A stretch of 64,000 bases of DNA, from positions 4,105,001 through 4,169,000 of the forward strand of contig NZ_CP147020.1 in assembly GCF_037126435.1 (NCBI RefSeq), in the 5' to 3' direction. Position 1 is the first letter of the stretch. Each line of letters begins with the position of its first letter. Of this stretch, positions 63,801 through 64,000 are shown piece after piece. The DNA is from Bernardetia sp. ABR2-2B (GTDB lineage: Bacteria; Bacteroidota; Bacteroidia; Cytophagales; Bernardetiaceae). Made by a program: the position numbers and the translations under genes. The notes under the pieces are model-generated. The model did no database searches, was not told where the DNA came from, and worked only from the letters and a program-made list of their open reading frames with translations.

Positions 63801-64000
63801 ATTTTTGAATGTTGTGGCAGATGGCTTTAAAGGTGATGTCTATGGAGCTGTGAAGATAAAAGGAAAACCAAATCAGATTAAATTAATAGGAGAAGCTTTT
63901 GTAAGTGGGGGAAGTTTTAGAGTAGATTATCTAAATACAGTCTATCATTTTGATGATAAAGTAACGTTTACCGAAAATCAAATTGGTGTGGATAGGTTGC
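60884..64000 (+). CDS. TamB-like translocation/assembly module protein (3' end outside window)
   Basis: The open frame runs from ATG 60884 to the window edge, 1039 codons, with no stop. An in-frame stop at 60839 limits any longer start. Residues about 14-35 are a membrane anchor (LKLMVGVLIFLLLISLVAQ). The rest is a long series of beta-rich AsmA/TamB-type repeats (for example IDRLYFSDIDKLTLINLRVID; VDLEPFGIFLGQDVEGKASGEAFISG). The last residues, GDVYGAVKIKGKPNQIKLIGEAFVSGGSFRVDYLNTVYHF, match the start of the conserved TamB C-terminal (DUF490) domain. Such proteins span the periplasm and move lipids or assist outer-membrane protein assembly. A typical Bacteroidota copy has about 1400-1700 residues, so roughly a third is missing. 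Confidence 0.88.

Overview
The window looks like a chromosomal segment of a Bacteroidota bacterium, most likely order Cytophagales. This is inferred from the AT-rich sequence, the near absence of Shine-Dalgarno motifs, candidate TAnnTTTG -7 promoter boxes, and the gene families present: Reg_prop sensors, DUF4920, BatA-type VWA proteins, a CruF-like carotenoid protein, PpiC lipoproteins and a TamB-like protein. A genus close to Bernardetia/Flexibacter is plausible but cannot be proved from this sequence alone.

Layout. 1-1.5 kb: the 3' part of a 23S rRNA, a 5S rRNA and a terminator. 1.7-8.3 kb: an EamA transporter, a giant propeller sensor ending in a SpoIIE phosphatase, and a DUF4178 protein. 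8.7-17 kb: two tandem secreted paralogues, a four-gene minus-strand run (membrane protein, DUF4920, methyltransferase, Rieske), a carotenoid protein, a FemAB/GNAT-like acyltransferase and a mercuric-reductase-like flavoprotein. 17-20.4 kb: an AraC regulator divergent from aldehyde dehydrogenase plus DUF779. 20.4-25.4 kb: a three-gene minus-strand operon encoding an LRR-Roc-COR (ROCO) GTPase, a TIR/DUF4062-like protein and a 70-residue protein. The GTPase C-terminus and the second protein's N-terminus carry the same helical module. This is the best candidate for an undescribed signalling or conflict system. 25.6-35.5 kb: an NFACT protein, a porin, a lipoprotein, an exported TPR-caspase, an SDR/AraC/membrane-protein cluster and ornithine aminotransferase. 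35.5-43.9 kb: a tandem duplication of PilJ-PAS-SpoIIE phosphatases, with a decayed copy of the start of the neighbouring PpiC gene trapped between the copies. 43.9-53 kb: a short Bat locus, small membrane proteins, murE, DUF3592 paralogues, hslV and lptB. 53-64 kb: a nucleotidyltransferase, DUF3703, unknowns, gmhA overlapping an AlbA_2 membrane protein, an ABC ATPase, hemW, a glycosyltransferase and a partial TamB-like gene.

Several families of short interspersed repeats run through the window. The most notable is a hairpin of the form GTTGGTG-tnnc-CACCAAC. It occurs between genes and also in frame inside the coding regions of hemW and the acyltransferase, with compensatory changes in its stems. 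Others are a 33-nt palindrome ending in AAGACCCTTAGGGTTT, stop-proximal CCGTAAT heptamers, and two nested inverted-repeat (MITE-like) elements.

Cell-envelope work (murE, lptB, gmhA, TamB, PpiC, porin, Bat) and phosphatase-based signalling (three SpoIIE outputs) dominate the housekeeping content. All domain names come from reading the sequence and from memory of the families. No database search was run.
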